From Granulosicoccaceae sp. 1_MG-2023 (GTDB taxonomy: Bacteria; Pseudomonadota; Gammaproteobacteria; Granulosicoccales; Granulosicoccaceae): a DNA stretch of 64,000 nt. The notes under the pieces were generated by a model, which was not told the origin of the DNA, did no database searches, and saw only the letters and a program-made list of their open reading frames with translations. Location of the stretch: assembly GCA_030546905.1 (NCBI GenBank), contig JAUOPI010000002.1, positions 1-64,000 on the forward strand, given 5' to 3'. The translations under genes were made by a program, and so were the position numbers. Below are positions 28,431 to 38,245 of the stretch, piece by piece; the first letter of the stretch is position 1, and every line of letters starts with the position of its first letter.

Positions 28431-29525
28431 ATGAGTTGGTTGGAAAAGTTGATGCCCTCGCGCATCCGTACGACAGGCGTTTCGAAAGGCAATGTGCCCG
28501 AAGGCGTCTGGGTAAAGTGCGATTCGTGCTCGAGTGTACTTTACCGCGCAGAGGTCGAACGCAACCTGTCGGTCTGCCCCAATTGCGGTGAGCATATGCG
28601 CATTAACGCGCGCTCGCGTCTGACTTCGTTTTTTGACGAGGACGATCAGCAGGAAATCGAAGCGAATCTCGAGCCGGTCGATCCGCTTAAGTTCAAGGAT
28701 TCCAAACGCTACCGTGACCGCGTCACCCAGGCGGTCAAGGCCTCCGGCGAGAAAGAAGCGCTGCTGGCCATGACCGGTTCGGTGATGGGCGTGCGTATGG
28801 TGGCGGTGGCCTTCGAATTTAAATTTATGGGCGGCTCCATGGGCTCGGTGGTGGGCGAGAAATTCTGCCGCGCGGCCGAGTACGCGATTGCCAACTCCCT
28901 GCCTTTGGTGTGTTTCTCCGCCAGTGGCGGGGCGCGTATGCAGGAAGGCATTCTGTCGCTGTTCCAAATGAGCAAAACCAGCTCGCTGCTGGCGCGCATG
29001 GCACGTCAGCGTCTGCCTTATATCTCGGTGCTGACCGACCCGACCATGGGCGGTGTTTCGGCCAGCTTTGCCATGCTCGGGGATGTGATTATCGCCGAGC
29101 CCAAAGCGCTGATCGGCTTTGCCGGTCCGCGGGTCATTGAACAGACCGTGCGCGAAAAACTGCCCGAGGGCTTTCAGCGTGCCGAGTTTCTGCTCGAAAA
29201 AGGCGCCATCGACATGATCGTCACACGCCATGATATGCGCGCGACGATTTCCTCCCTGGTGCAGAAGCTCATGTATCTCGAACCGGTCGTCGGTGCCAGC
29301 GAGAAACACGGCGGTGGCCCGGCAGCACCGGCCGGCGAAGCGGACGGGCAGGCGCCGGAGCAAGCGCCCGAAGAGAGCGCAGCGCCGGCCGAAGTGCCGC
29401 CGGAAGCGGGCAGTGTAGCGGCCGAGCCGCTTGCCGCGCCGGAAGCACCGACCGCGGAGCAGGGCACAGTTGCTGACGGGGAGACTCCGCCGCCGGCGGC
29501 GCCGGACCCGAAGGTGCAGGACTAA
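28431..29525 (+). CDS. accD: Acetyl-CoA carboxylase carboxyltransferase beta subunit AccD
   Basis: AccD with AccA transfers CO2 from biotin to acetyl-CoA for fatty acid synthesis. The zinc ribbon ligands are Cys30, Cys33, Cys49 and Cys52, followed by the crotonase-like domain with [20 protein letters not shown] near residue 163 and [15 protein letters not shown]. The product is 364 residues; the family core ends near residue 290, and the rest is an Ala/Pro/Glu-rich tail absent from the E. coli protein (304 residues). It follows trpA by 44 bases; folC starts six bases later. Confidence 0.97.
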   Translation: MSWLEKLMPSRIRTTGVSKGNVPEGVWVKCDSCSSVLYRAEVERNLSVCPNCGEHMRINARSRLTSFFDEDDQQEIEANLEPVDPLKFKDSKRYRDRVTQAVKASGEKEALLAMTGSVMGVRMVAVAFEFKFMGGSMGSVVGEKFCRAAEYAIANSLPLVCFSASGGARMQEGILSLFQMSKTSSLLARMARQRLPYISVLTDPTMGGVSASFAMLGDVIIAEPKALIGFAGPRVIEQTVREKLPEGFQRAEFLLEKGAIDMIVTRHDMRATISSLVQKLMYLEPVVGASEKHGGGPAAPAGEADGQAPEQAPEESAAPAEVPPEAGSVAAEPLAAPEAPTAEQGTVADGETPPPAAPDPKVQD

Positions 29526-29531
29526 GCCTCC

Positions 29532-30806
29532 GTGACCACGACCGGTAAAGACGCAGCGCTCGCCGATTGGCTGCAGCGGATGGAGTCGCTTCATCCGGAA
29601 GAGATTGAACTCGGCCTGAAACGGGTCGGCGAGGTGGCTGCCAGGGCCGGTCTGGATCAGCCCGGCCGTCCCTTGATTACGGTTGCCGGAACCAACGGCA
29701 AAGGCTCGGTCTGCAGCTTTCTGACCTCGGTCTACCGTGCCGCAGGTTACTCCACCGGCACCTATACTTCACCGCATCTGCTGCGCTTTAACGAGCGCAT
29801 GCAGATCGACGGCGAGCCCGCCTCCGACGCGCAGATTGTCGCCGCACTGGAACACATCGAAGCGCATCGCGGCGATATTTCGCTGACCTATTTCGAATAC
29901 GCCACGCTGGCGGCCATGCGCCTGTTTCAGGAAGCGGATGTGGATGTGATAATCCTTGAGGTCGGTCTCGGCGGGCGGCTCGATGCGGTCAATATCTGGG
30001 ATGCGGATGTGGCGGTGGTCACCAGCATCAGTATCGACCATGCGTCCTGGCTCGGTCGGACCCGCGAAGAAATCGCCCCTGAAAAAGTGGCTATTGCCCG
30101 TTCCGGCCGGCCGCTGATCAGCGGCGAGCGCAATCCGCCTTTGTCGCTGGAGCAGTCCGCCCGCGCCATCGGCGCGCAATTGTTCGTGCTCGATAAGGAT
30201 TTCCGCTGGCAGGATGAGGACGGTGAGCGCTGGACCTATATCGGCTCACAGCTGCGTTATTCCGGTTTGCCGGCGCCGGGTCTTGCCGGACGCTGGCAAT
30301 ACGACAATGCCGCGGTAGCCGTGGCGGTCGTGGCGCGTTTGCAGGAGACGCTGCCGGTCAGTTTCGAGGCGCTGGGCGAGGGCATTGCCGGAGCGGTTTT
30401 GCCCGGCCGGTTGCAGCGGCTGAATTGGCGCGGACGCACGCTGTTGCTCGACGTGGCGCACAATCCGGCTGCGGCCAAGCAGATTGCCGGTTATCTCAGT
30501 GCGCAGGGGCTGAGCGGCCTGACGGCGGTTTTCGGCGTGATGCAGGATAAGGATATCGACGGCGTGGTCGAGCCCTTGCTGTCGCTGATCGGTCATTGGG
30601 TGGTGTTCGAGCCGCCGATGCCCAGAGCCATGGCGGCCGGGGCGCTGGCCGGTCATCTGGGCGGCCTGACCGGTGCCGGCGTGGAACTGAGCTCATCAGC
30701 TTCCGATGCCCTGGAAAAAGCGCTGGCAGCCGGTGATGCGGCACAGCCGGTGTTGGTTTTTGGTTCTTTTTATACTTTGGCGCCGGTCCTGGAGATATTG
30801 GGGTAA
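29532..30806 (+). CDS. folC: Folylpolyglutamate/dihydrofolate synthase FolC
   Basis: FolC makes dihydrofolate from dihydropteroate and adds glutamates to folates. The 424 residues start at GTG 29532 and show the P-loop TVAGTNGKGSVCSFL near residue 50, TYTSPHLLRFNERM near residue 77, and LLDVAHNPAAAKQIAGYL near residue 305. The stop overlaps the next start by one base, coupling it to the SPOR protein gene. Confidence 0.96.
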   Translation: MTTTGKDAALADWLQRMESLHPEEIELGLKRVGEVAARAGLDQPGRPLITVAGTNGKGSVCSFLTSVYRAAGYSTGTYTSPHLLRFNERMQIDGEPASDAQIVAALEHIEAHRGDISLTYFEYATLAAMRLFQEADVDVIILEVGLGGRLDAVNIWDADVAVVTSISIDHASWLGRTREEIAPEKVAIARSGRPLISGERNPPLSLEQSARAIGAQLFVLDKDFRWQDEDGERWTYIGSQLRYSGLPAPGLAGRWQYDNAAVAVAVVARLQETLPVSFEALGEGIAGAVLPGRLQRLNWRGRTLLLDVAHNPAAAKQIAGYLSAQGLSGLTAVFGVMQDKDIDGVVEPLLSLIGHWVVFEPPMPRAMAAGALAGHLGGLTGAGVELSSSASDALEKALAAGDAAQPVLVFGSFYTLAPVLEILG

Positions 30807-31552
30807 TGGTTGCACACGAGTCATCCGACGAATTTCAGGACAGCCGCTATCGCCGGCGTCTGGTCGGCGCGGCTGTTCTGATCGCCTTTGCGGTGATTTT
30901 TCTGCCCTTGATTTTTGACGGCTCGGGTACGGAAAGTCAGCTCACGCGGATCTCGCCGCTGGAAGACCCGCCCGAGTTCAATGCCGAGATTCTCCCCGAA
31001 GGTGAGCTCGCCTCGCAGTTCGGTGGCACACAAGTGGAGTTTACCGATAGCGGTGAAACCCTGACGCTGACGCAGGATGCGCGACCGCCTGTTACGCAGG
31101 TCGCCGAACCGGACGAAGCTGCCGCGCCGGAGGTAAACGCGCCGGCAGCACCGGCTCAACGTACAGAATCACAGGCGCGTCAGTCATCTGCGCCTGAAAC
31201 GGCACCACAACGGCAGACGGCACCGGCTGCCCCCGTTGCTGAGCCGGCACCTGAGGTGCGTGCACCGGTTGCGGTGGCCAAGTCTGAGCCCGCGCCTGAG
31301 CCCGTTGCGGATCAGTCGCGCTGGTTAATTCAGGTGGCCAGTTTCGGCGATAAAATCAACGCGCTGACCCTGCGCAGCGACCTGCGGAAAAAGGGCTATC
31401 CGGTGGATGTGCGCGCCGGTCAGAGCGGCGGGCAGGCGGTATTCCGGGTCTCGGTCGGGCCGGTCAGCGGCGAGAACGAGGCGCGCCGTCTCAAGAAAGA
31501 GGTCGAACAGGCCCTCGGTCGCGGCACCTTGTTGCTGCCGCTCAGTGAGTAA
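30806..31552 (+). CDS. dedD: SPOR-domain membrane protein, DedD-like
   Basis: SPOR proteins bind denuded glycan at the division septum. The 248-residue product has a short cytoplasmic start, one membrane helix at about 19-37 (LVGAAVLIAFAVIFLPLIF), a Pro/Ala/Glu-rich periplasmic linker, and a C-terminal SPOR domain from about 170 (WLIQVASFGDKINALTLRSD). Its place between folC and cvpA is the usual one for DedD. Confidence 0.92.
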   Translation: MVAHESSDEFQDSRYRRRLVGAAVLIAFAVIFLPLIFDGSGTESQLTRISPLEDPPEFNAEILPEGELASQFGGTQVEFTDSGETLTLTQDARPPVTQVAEPDEAAAPEVNAPAAPAQRTESQARQSSAPETAPQRQTAPAAPVAEPAPEVRAPVAVAKSEPAPEPVADQSRWLIQVASFGDKINALTLRSDLRKKGYPVDVRAGQSGGQAVFRVSVGPVSGENEARRLKKEVEQALGRGTLLLPLSE

Positions 31553-31640
31553 TCGTGCTGGCAATTCCCGTGTACTTATTATTAAATGCCTGCCTTTGCG
31601 GGCAGCTTGTCTGCAGTCAATTTAAGGAGCGCGTATACCG

Positions 31641-32132
31641 ATGACGGGTATCGACATCGTTATTCTTGTTGTTATCGCGGTATCGGGGCTGATCAGCTGG
31701 TTTCGCGGCATCATCAAAGAGGTGGTGTCCATGGCTGCCTGGGTGTTGGCGATTGCGGTGACCTTCCTGTTTTCGCATAAATTTGCCACGGTTCTGCCGG
31801 CGTCTTTCGGCAGTGAGGTCGCGCGCACCATCGCCAGCGCGCTGATTCTGTTCTTTGGTATTTTGTTGATCGGCTGGTTTGCAGCGGCGCTGGTGCGTCA
31901 GTTGTTTACCAAAATGAAGATGAAGCCGGTCGACCGTATTCTTGGCTTTATGTTCGGCGTCGCCCGTGGCGTGGCGATCATCACATTGATTGTTCTGGGG
32001 CTGCAGCTGACGGCAGTACCCGATGAACCGTGGTGGCACCAGTCCTTCCTGTTGCCCAAGTTTCAGCAGGTCGCGGTCTGGACACAAGGCTTATTGCCGG
32101 CGGAAGTGGCCGGTATTTTCGGTCAGCGTTAA
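31641..32132 (+). CDS. cvpA: CvpA-family inner membrane protein
   Basis: CvpA was named for its need in colicin V production in E. coli; its biochemical role is still unclear, with links to envelope stress. The 163 residues contain about four membrane helices, starting with IDIVILVVIAVSGLISWFRG and the conserved GIIKEVVSMAAW. purF follows directly, as in other gammaproteobacteria. Confidence 0.93.
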   Translation: MTGIDIVILVVIAVSGLISWFRGIIKEVVSMAAWVLAIAVTFLFSHKFATVLPASFGSEVARTIASALILFFGILLIGWFAAALVRQLFTKMKMKPVDRILGFMFGVARGVAIITLIVLGLQLTAVPDEPWWHQSFLLPKFQQVAVWTQGLLPAEVAGIFGQR

Positions 32133-32174
32133 TGACGACGCGGTTTGTCTGCGCCCAGAGAGGATTTAAGTAAA

Positions 32175-33683
32175 ATGTGCGGCATCATCGGAATCGTAGG
32201 TAAGAGCCCGGTCAACAGCCAGCTCTACGACGGTCTGTCCATCCTTCAGCACCGCGGGCAGGACTCCGCCGGTATTGCAACCAGCCATGAAGGGCGTGTG
32301 TTTGTCCGTAAATCCCTGGGACTGGTGCGCGATGTGTTCCGCACCGAACACATGCTGCGGCTCAAAGGCAATATGGGCATAGGCCACTGTCGCTATCCGA
32401 CGGCCGGCAACTCCTCGGCTACGGCCGAAGCGCAGCCGTTCTACGTCAACTCGCCTTACGGCATTGTGCTCGGGCACAACGGCAATCTGACCAACGCGGC
32501 GGAGCTCGAAAAAGAGCTTTTCCAATCGGATTTGCGCCACATCAACACCACCTCCGATTCGGAAGTGCTGCTGAATATCTTTGCCCACGAGCTGCAGAAG
32601 TTCATCAACTCAACCCAGCTGCAGCCGGAGCAGATTTTCGCGGCCGTGGCCCAGGTGCATCGTCGTTGCCGCGGTGGCTATGCGGTGATTGCCATGATGA
32701 TCGGGCGCGGTATTCTGGCCTTCCGTGATCCGCACGGGATTCGTCCGGCGGTGTTGGGCAAGCGCGAAAGCGAGGAGGGCACTGAGTATGCGGTGGCCTC
32801 CGAAAGCGTGGCTCTGCAGTCGCTGGGCTTTGAAACCATGCGTGATCTGGCCCCCGGCGAGGCGGTCTATATCACTGAAGACGCGCAGTTCTACAGCCAG
32901 CAATGCGCCGAGAACACCTCGCTCAATCCCTGTGTCTTCGAATACGTCTATTTCGCCCGTCCGGATTCGATTATGGACAATATCTCGGTCTATAAGACGC
33001 GTATGCGCATGGGTGAGATGCTGGCGAAAAAAATCATCCGCGACTTCCCTGATCACGATATCGATGTGGTTATTCCGATTCCGGATACCAGCCGCACATC
33101 GGCGCTGGAACTGGCGCGGGTGCTGAAACGGCCCTATCGTGAAGGCTTTATGAAGAACCGCTATATCGGCCGGACTTTCATCATGCCGGGCCAGAAGCTG
33201 CGCAAGAAAAGCGTGCGTCAAAAGCTCAACCCGATCGATCTGGAATTCCGTGGCAAGAATGTACTGCTGGTCGATGACTCGATCGTGCGCGGCACCACCT
33301 CGGAGCAGATCGTGCAGATGGCGCGCGAAGCCGGGGCAGCCAAGGTCTATATGGCTTCTGCTGCGCCGCCGGTCAAATACCCCAATGTCTACGGCATCGA
33401 TATGCCGGCGGTGGAGGAGTTTATCGCCCACAACCGCACCGTGGAGCAGGTCTGTGAAGCCATCGGTGCCGACTGGCTGGTTTATCAGGATATAGACGAT
33501 CTGATCAGCTCGGTTAAAGCGGGCAATCCGGCGATCGACAGCTTCGATGCCAGTTGTTTTACCGGTGAGTATATTACCGGCGATGTGGATCAGGCGTATC
33601 TGGAAAACCTGCAGAAAAACCGTCGTTCCGGCGCGCGGGACAACGATATTCCCAATGTTATGGAAGATGTGGGAGTAGGCTGA
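32175..33683 (+). CDS. purF: Amidophosphoribosyltransferase PurF
   Basis: PurF commits PRPP to purine synthesis using glutamine nitrogen. I chose ATG 32175 so that the catalytic Cys is residue 2 ([14 protein letters not shown]), the E. coli type without propeptide. The 502 residues contain [11 protein letters not shown] near residue 25 in the glutaminase domain and the PRPP motif [17 protein letters not shown] near residue 364. A bidirectional terminator follows. Confidence 0.98.
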   Translation: MCGIIGIVGKSPVNSQLYDGLSILQHRGQDSAGIATSHEGRVFVRKSLGLVRDVFRTEHMLRLKGNMGIGHCRYPTAGNSSATAEAQPFYVNSPYGIVLGHNGNLTNAAELEKELFQSDLRHINTTSDSEVLLNIFAHELQKFINSTQLQPEQIFAAVAQVHRRCRGGYAVIAMMIGRGILAFRDPHGIRPAVLGKRESEEGTEYAVASESVALQSLGFETMRDLAPGEAVYITEDAQFYSQQCAENTSLNPCVFEYVYFARPDSIMDNISVYKTRMRMGEMLAKKIIRDFPDHDIDVVIPIPDTSRTSALELARVLKRPYREGFMKNRYIGRTFIMPGQKLRKKSVRQKLNPIDLEFRGKNVLLVDDSIVRGTTSEQIVQMAREAGAAKVYMASAAPPVKYPNVYGIDMPAVEEFIAHNRTVEQVCEAIGADWLVYQDIDDLISSVKAGNPAIDSFDASCFTGEYITGDVDQAYLENLQKNRRSGARDNDIPNVMEDVGVG

Positions 33684-33704
33684 GCGCCGGTCTGCTGCTG
33701 CAAT

Positions 33705-33737
33705 AAAAAAAGGGACGCCTGATGCGTCCCTTTTTTT
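33705..33737. terminator. Bidirectional terminator between purF and the HD-GYP gene
   Basis: Seven A plus GGGACGC at 33705-33718 pair with GCGTCCC plus seven T at 33724-33737 around a five-base loop. With A and T runs on both sides it can stop purF on the plus strand and the HD-GYP gene on the minus strand. Confidence 0.92.
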
Positions 33738-33760
33738 GTGTCGTCCGGTCTGACTGCGGC

Positions 33761-35068
33761 TTAGCCGATCCGCAGGCCGGCGCGTTGGAAGTCCTCAACC
33801 ACAATACCGTAGGCGCCGTCGCGCAGGGTGGTTTTGATCTGGTAGGGCATATTGTTCTGATCCGGCTGCATCTGCGACAAATCCACCACCCGCTGTTGTG
33901 CCGGGTCTTTGTTGTTGTCGAGCAGAATAATCACCCGTGGCTTGAGTTTGTCCGAGGTATTGGACAGTACAATGCCGACCTCACCATTGGTCAGTTCAAC
34001 GATACTGCCGGGCGGGAAGATACCCACGGAGTCGATAAACTTGATGACCAGCTCTTCGTCAAACTGCTTGCCGCGTTCTTTGTAGAGAATATGCAGCGCT
34101 TCAGAAGGTGAACGCGCATCGCGGTAAACCTGAGTCGAGGTGATGGTGTCGTAGGCTTCGGCAATGGCCACGACCTTGGCATAAAGCGGAATGGATTCGT
34201 CGGTCAGGCCGCGCGGGTAACCTTTGCCGTCGGGACGCTCGTGGTGGCTGTAGGCCACGTCAGCGGCACCGGAGTACACACTTTGTGTGGAAACGAGGAT
34301 GTCGCGACCGAATTTGGGGTGCTTTTTCATCAGCTCCCATTCTTCTTCGGTCAGGGGGCCTGGTTTGTTAATCAGTTCGTCGGGCAGACTGGTTTTGCCC
34401 ACATCGTGCAGCATCGCACAGACACCCAGGTCTTCCAGTTCTTTGGCGGAGAGCCCCATGCCACGGCCCATCACGATACTCAGGGCGGTCACGTTAAGTG
34501 AATGTTGCGCGGTGTGTTGGTCTTTGGCTTTCAGACGGGTCAGCCAGATTGAGGCGTCCGGGTTACGCAAAATCGAGTCGACGGTGTTGTTGACAGCGGT
34601 TTTGACCTTACCGGCATCGATCTGACCACCGAGGCGCAGCTCTTCGAACATGCGTTTGACGGTGGCCTGAGCCAGTGAGTGCACTTCTTTGGCGTCATCG
34701 TATTCGTCTTCTACGAGTAAGGATGACTGGCCGGTCATGGTACCGGGCAGGCCGGTCGGTGCGCTGCGGCTGCTTTTGCTGCCGGTCAGGGAGTACTCGG
34801 TGTAATCGACCCAGACAAATTGACACTCGCGTTGTACCGCGATGATGTCCTGCTGACTTTGGATATCCAGCCCCTGGAACATAAAAGAGCTTTCTTCCCA
34901 AGGTTTGTCCAGTTCGCGTACGTACATACCAATACGCAACTGATCGACCGGGATTTTCTCCAAGCGTTGTTTTTTCTCTTGAGCATGCGAGGCCGGGCGA
35001 CGCGCGTTTTTCTTTCTCGCGGCGCTGGGTCTGGGCGTTGGCTCTGATTTAAAGAGTTTAAAAAACAT
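33761..35068 (-). CDS. HD-GYP domain protein with N-terminal DUF3391
   Basis: HD-GYP proteins hydrolyse cyclic di-GMP. The 435-residue product has a DUF3391-type N terminus (residues about 38-140, VDQLRIGMYVRELDKPW), then the HD-GYP domain with HDVGK at 221-225, HHERPDGKGYP at 275-285 (GYP intact) and a C-terminal beta segment. All metal-binding residues that I can check are present, so it is probably active. It has its own promoter region in the 158-base gap upstream. Targets such as motility or biofilm are likely but unproven. Confidence 0.93.
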   Translation of the reverse strand: MFFKLFKSEPTPRPSAARKKNARRPASHAQEKKQRLEKIPVDQLRIGMYVRELDKPWEESSFMFQGLDIQSQQDIIAVQRECQFVWVDYTEYSLTGSKSSRSAPTGLPGTMTGQSSLLVEDEYDDAKEVHSLAQATVKRMFEELRLGGQIDAGKVKTAVNNTVDSILRNPDASIWLTRLKAKDQHTAQHSLNVTALSIVMGRGMGLSAKELEDLGVCAMLHDVGKTSLPDELINKPGPLTEEEWELMKKHPKFGRDILVSTQSVYSGAADVAYSHHERPDGKGYPRGLTDESIPLYAKVVAIAEAYDTITSTQVYRDARSPSEALHILYKERGKQFDEELVIKFIDSVGIFPPGSIVELTNGEVGIVLSNTSDKLKPRVIILLDNNKDPAQQRVVDLSQMQPDQNNMPYQIKTTLRDGAYGIVVEDFQRAGLRIG

Positions 35069-35226
35069 GTAGTTGCGTGTCTGCTTTAGTATTTTTTAAT
35101 ACAAATCCGCTAGCTGGCTGCCCTGTCTTGGCGCGAAGCTTTGCTTTCGTCAGTTATGTGATCGGCTTCGGCAGAAAATACTTGACGTATTTTGCGAACC
35201 AGCCGCTTTTTTCTATCCGGATCCGT

Positions 35227-36339
35227 TCAGTCTGTATCCAGCCGCCGCCATGTCTGACCGTCGTCACGCAAGCTCCAATACTGATCGGTTGCGTGGTCGG
35301 CCTTGTCCGGCGCACCAGCAAGTCTCTGCAAAATCCTTACCCGAAAGAGTTGTGTTTCAGTGTTATTTACATTCGTCGGGTAGCGGTAGATCTCCAGCGC
35401 CGGTTCGCCACCCTTATCGACCAGACCTGCCAATGCGTTTAGACCGGTCCCGTTGTAGGCCAGCGGGCCGGCCGGGACCGCCGGGTCATCGCGCCACGGC
35501 GCCGTATCGGGCACCGGAACCGTGCCCTGTGGCACCCAATTGAGCTGCTCCGCCAGAATCACCGGTGTGGTCTGCGGCTCGATCAGGGCATACAGATGCT
35601 CCAGCAGATCGTTGCGCATCACCACGCAGCCTTCGCTGTCCTGTGGCGGACGGCTGAGCTGATCGTGGGGCATGCCGTGCAACCAGATGCCGGAGCCGTC
35701 AATACCGCGTTGCCGGTCATAGTGGTTAGGAAAGGCCAGAGTAAAGGCGCCGCTGCCGTAGAGCTCGGGCAGTTTGCGGTCCGGCTTGAAGCCGTCGATA
35801 TCGTAGATGCCGACCGGGGTGCGTAAATCGCCTTCGCGGCGTTTGCCGCTGCCGCCCAGGCCGATCGAAATATAGTGATCTTCACTCAGGTGGAAGTGAC
35901 CTTCATCGTCACGCGCCAGCAGGTAGAGCCGGGCGGCATGCAGGTCCACAGCAATAATATGCTGCGTCTGCGGCGCAGGCTGCACCAGCACGTCGGGCAG
36001 GGTGCCGGCCGGCGGGCGGTGTTGAGCATGGTGGCGACGCTTTTTTAACTCATTGAGTATTTCCAGCAATGCCGGCGAAAAGCTCACCGACGGGTCCATC
36101 GAGACCAGGCGGCCGGCCGAGACATTGGCCAGATCTGCGGCCAGCAGCTGCACCGCGCGGGAGCCGGGATAGCGCGTGACGGCTTCCTGTGCCAGCGGTG
36201 TGGCTTTGTCGAATTCGCCTTGCAGGATCAGCTCGCTGAGCCGGACCAGGGTGCTGTCCAGATCGCCGGCCTGGCTGAGCGGTGCCAGCAGGCAAAGCGC
36301 CACACCGTACAACAGATGACGGAGTTTACTTCTCACCAT
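35227..36339 (-). CDS. L,D-transpeptidase (YkuD family) with TPR-like N terminus
   Basis: The 370-residue product starts at ATG 36339 with a signal peptide (KLRHLLYGVALCLLAPLSQA). A short helical region at 27-100 is followed by the YkuD domain at about 125-275. Catalytic elements are His221 in IWLHGMPH and the Cys238 motif DSEGCVVMRN, with SEGC where many relatives have SHGC. Such enzymes make 3-3 peptidoglycan cross-links or attach lipoproteins. Its start overlaps the stop of the upstream TPR-like gene by seven bases, so the two are translated together and probably work together. Confidence 0.88.
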   Translation of the reverse strand: MVRSKLRHLLYGVALCLLAPLSQAGDLDSTLVRLSELILQGEFDKATPLAQEAVTRYPGSRAVQLLAADLANVSAGRLVSMDPSVSFSPALLEILNELKKRRHHAQHRPPAGTLPDVLVQPAPQTQHIIAVDLHAARLYLLARDDEGHFHLSEDHYISIGLGGSGKRREGDLRTPVGIYDIDGFKPDRKLPELYGSGAFTLAFPNHYDRQRGIDGSGIWLHGMPHDQLSRPPQDSEGCVVMRNDLLEHLYALIEPQTTPVILAEQLNWVPQGTVPVPDTAPWRDDPAVPAGPLAYNGTGLNALAGLVDKGGEPALEIYRYPTNVNNTETQLFRVRILQRLAGAPDKADHATDQYWSLRDDGQTWRRLDTD

Positions 36340-36941
36340 GGGATACCTTCGAGCCGTTGCCATTGGCCGCGCCGCAGCCGTGCGGCCGGTCCGCTGACGC
36401 TGTCATCCTGATGCTGCAGCAGCAGGACCGTGTTCTTATCCAGACGGACCGGGCGGAAGGGCGGGATGCTATCGGCGCAGTCTGCTTCAGCGCATTGTTC
36501 ACGCCACCATTGTGTAAAGATTTCGCGCAGCGCCGCCGTGTTGCTGCTCAGTTCCGGTGGCAGAAAATCAAAGTCGGGTGGCGCCGGTGCCGGCAGCGCC
36601 GATTCCAGTGCTTGCCGGTAGGCCGTGACCGCGCGATGACGGTGCAGCGTCTGCAGGCGTTCATAGCTCGCTGCGGTGACCGGCAGCGCCTGCAGTACCG
36701 ACTCAAAATAGCCGATCGCGTCGTCATAGCGGGCCTCTTGCACGGCCAGCACGCCGAGATTGTGACGCACCAGCGGATCGTCGGCACAGGGTTCGACCAG
36801 CGCCTTGAGCGCGTTGGCTGTGTCGCTATCCTGCAAGGCCTGTTCAAGCGCGGCGGGACAATCCCCGTCGGCGATGGCCGTAACGGCGGTACAGGGCAGA
36901 AAGAACAAGGGCAGTACAAGGCGCTTCAGATAGGGGAACAT
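36333..36941 (-). CDS. Exported TPR-like protein paired with the L,D-transpeptidase
   Basis: This 202-residue product has a signal peptide (LKRLVLPLFFLPCTAVTAIA) and helical repeats at about residues 30-110 (HNLGVLAVQEARYDDAIGYF) that look like TPR units. No enzyme motif is seen. ATG 36941 is chosen because the signal peptide begins there; the frame runs 24 codons further. It overlaps the L,D-transpeptidase start, suggesting a scaffold role in envelope assembly (inference). Confidence 0.75.
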   Translation of the reverse strand: MFPYLKRLVLPLFFLPCTAVTAIADGDCPAALEQALQDSDTANALKALVEPCADDPLVRHNLGVLAVQEARYDDAIGYFESVLQALPVTAASYERLQTLHRHRAVTAYRQALESALPAPAPPDFDFLPPELSSNTAALREIFTQWWREQCAEADCADSIPPFRPVRLDKNTVLLLQHQDDSVSGPAARLRRGQWQRLEGIPW

Positions 36942-37011
36942 AAACTGGGCGGAAAATCGGGAAGACGGGCGTAAGTATAAATGAGTGCGCACAGGCGGGT
37001 GTGTTGCAGGC

Positions 37012-37046
37012 AAAAAAAATCCCGCGCTCCGGAAGGGGCGCGGGAT
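37012..37046 (-). terminator. Terminator of the parvulin gene
   Basis: On the minus strand ATCCCGCGC and GCGCGGGAT form a 9-pair stem (37038-37046 with 37019-37027) followed by a run of T (37012-37018). It ends the parvulin transcript before the TPR/L,D-transpeptidase pair. Confidence 0.88.
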
Positions 37047-37067
37047 CGGGTCAGGCGACTGACGGGC

Positions 37068-37880
37068 TTATTTCAGCTCGATATCAGCTGACTCGCGCAT
37101 CGCATCGATTTTCTCTGACAGTGCTTTTTGTTTGAGCATGGCTTCGATCTCGCCACGGACCTGTTCCAACTGGGGCGGCTCGGTTTCACGGATGTCTTCG
37201 AGCAGGATGACGTGGTAGCCGAACTGGGTTTTGACCGGGGCGTCGGAGATCGCGCCTTTTTCCATCGCAGCGACTGCGGCGGAGAATTCCGGCACCATGG
37301 AACGGCTGTTAAACCAGCCCAGATCACCACCGTTAGGGCCGCTCGGACCGGTGGATTTGGCTTTGGCTGTTTCGGCAAAATCAGCGCCGTCGTTCAGTTC
37401 GGCGATGACTGCTTTGGCGGATTCTTCGTCTTCCAGCAGGATGTGGCTGGCTTTGAACTCTTTCAGGTCCATCTGCGCGACCTGGGTTTCGTACTCTTGC
37501 TTAACGTCGTCTTCGGAGACGCTGATCTCGTCGTTCAAGGCGCTGACTGCGGCATTGGCCAGGACACGTTTTTTCAGCAGTTCCAGTTGAGACTGGACTT
37601 CCGGGTCTTTTTCCAGGCCGCGTTTTACCGCTTCCTGGCGCATCAGTTCCATATTGACCAGTTCGTCGGTCAGGCGGGCCTGATCAATTTGCTGGCCGCG
37701 GGCGCCGAGCTGGCCGGCTACGCTGTCGAGTTCGGCACGGGTGATTTCCGTGTCGTTAACGGTCGCGATGACATCGTCGGGAGCGCCGGCAGCGTCCTGT
37801 GCGGAAGCGCTCAGAGAGGCGGCGGCAAGCAGTGCGGCGGTGCAGATGACTGCAAGCGGCCGTTTTGTAATCAGCATCAT
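37068..37880 (-). CDS. Periplasmic parvulin-type peptidyl-prolyl isomerase
   Basis: The 270-residue product has a signal peptide (KRPLAVICTAALLAAASLSA), a SurA-like N-terminal helical region (about 30-130), one parvulin domain at about 145-235 (KASHILLEDEESAKAVIAEL, GGDLGWFNSRSMVPEFSAAV, FGYHVILLED) and a short C-terminal helix. It resembles PrsA/PpiC-like foldases; one parvulin unit distinguishes it from SurA. YciI and YciB genes lie upstream on the same strand. Confidence 0.93.
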   Translation of the reverse strand: MMLITKRPLAVICTAALLAAASLSASAQDAAGAPDDVIATVNDTEITRAELDSVAGQLGARGQQIDQARLTDELVNMELMRQEAVKRGLEKDPEVQSQLELLKKRVLANAAVSALNDEISVSEDDVKQEYETQVAQMDLKEFKASHILLEDEESAKAVIAELNDGADFAETAKAKSTGPSGPNGGDLGWFNSRSMVPEFSAAVAAMEKGAISDAPVKTQFGYHVILLEDIRETEPPQLEQVRGEIEAMLKQKALSEKIDAMRESADIELK

Positions 37881-37915
37881 GTAGTGTCCTTAAGCGGTTA
37901 AGTCAATTTGTGGTG

Positions 37916-38218
37916 TCAGGAGGGTAGTACTTGTTTGAAGGGTTTTACCGTGACATGTTCGTAAACGCCGGCGGCCATATACGGATCGCCCGCAGCCCAG
38001 ATCTCGGCGTCATTCAGTGATGCGAACTCAGCGACAATCAGGCTGCCGCTGAAACCGGCATCACCCGGGTCCGGGCTGTCGACGGCGGGAAACGGGCCGG
38101 CCAAAACCAGACGTCCTTCTTCTTGTAAGGCCTGCAGCCGGGCCAGATGTTCCGGCCGTGCTGCCAATCGTTTTTCCAGGCTGTCGGCAACGTCTTTGCC
38201 GAGAATCATGTAAAGCAC
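37916..38218 (-). CDS. yciI: YciI-family protein
   Basis: This 100-residue protein has the YciI fold signature: start [19 protein letters not shown], the conserved His-Leu in [20 protein letters not shown], and [20 protein letters not shown] near the end. Family function is unknown; it is related to muconolactone isomerase-like folds. Co-location with yciB, 27 bases upstream, is common. Confidence 0.9.
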   Translation of the reverse strand: MLYMILGKDVADSLEKRLAARPEHLARLQALQEEGRLVLAGPFPAVDSPDPGDAGFSGSLIVAEFASLNDAEIWAAGDPYMAAGVYEHVTVKPFKQVLPS

Positions 38219-38245
38219 GGGACTACTCTCCTAGCGTTGGTTGGA

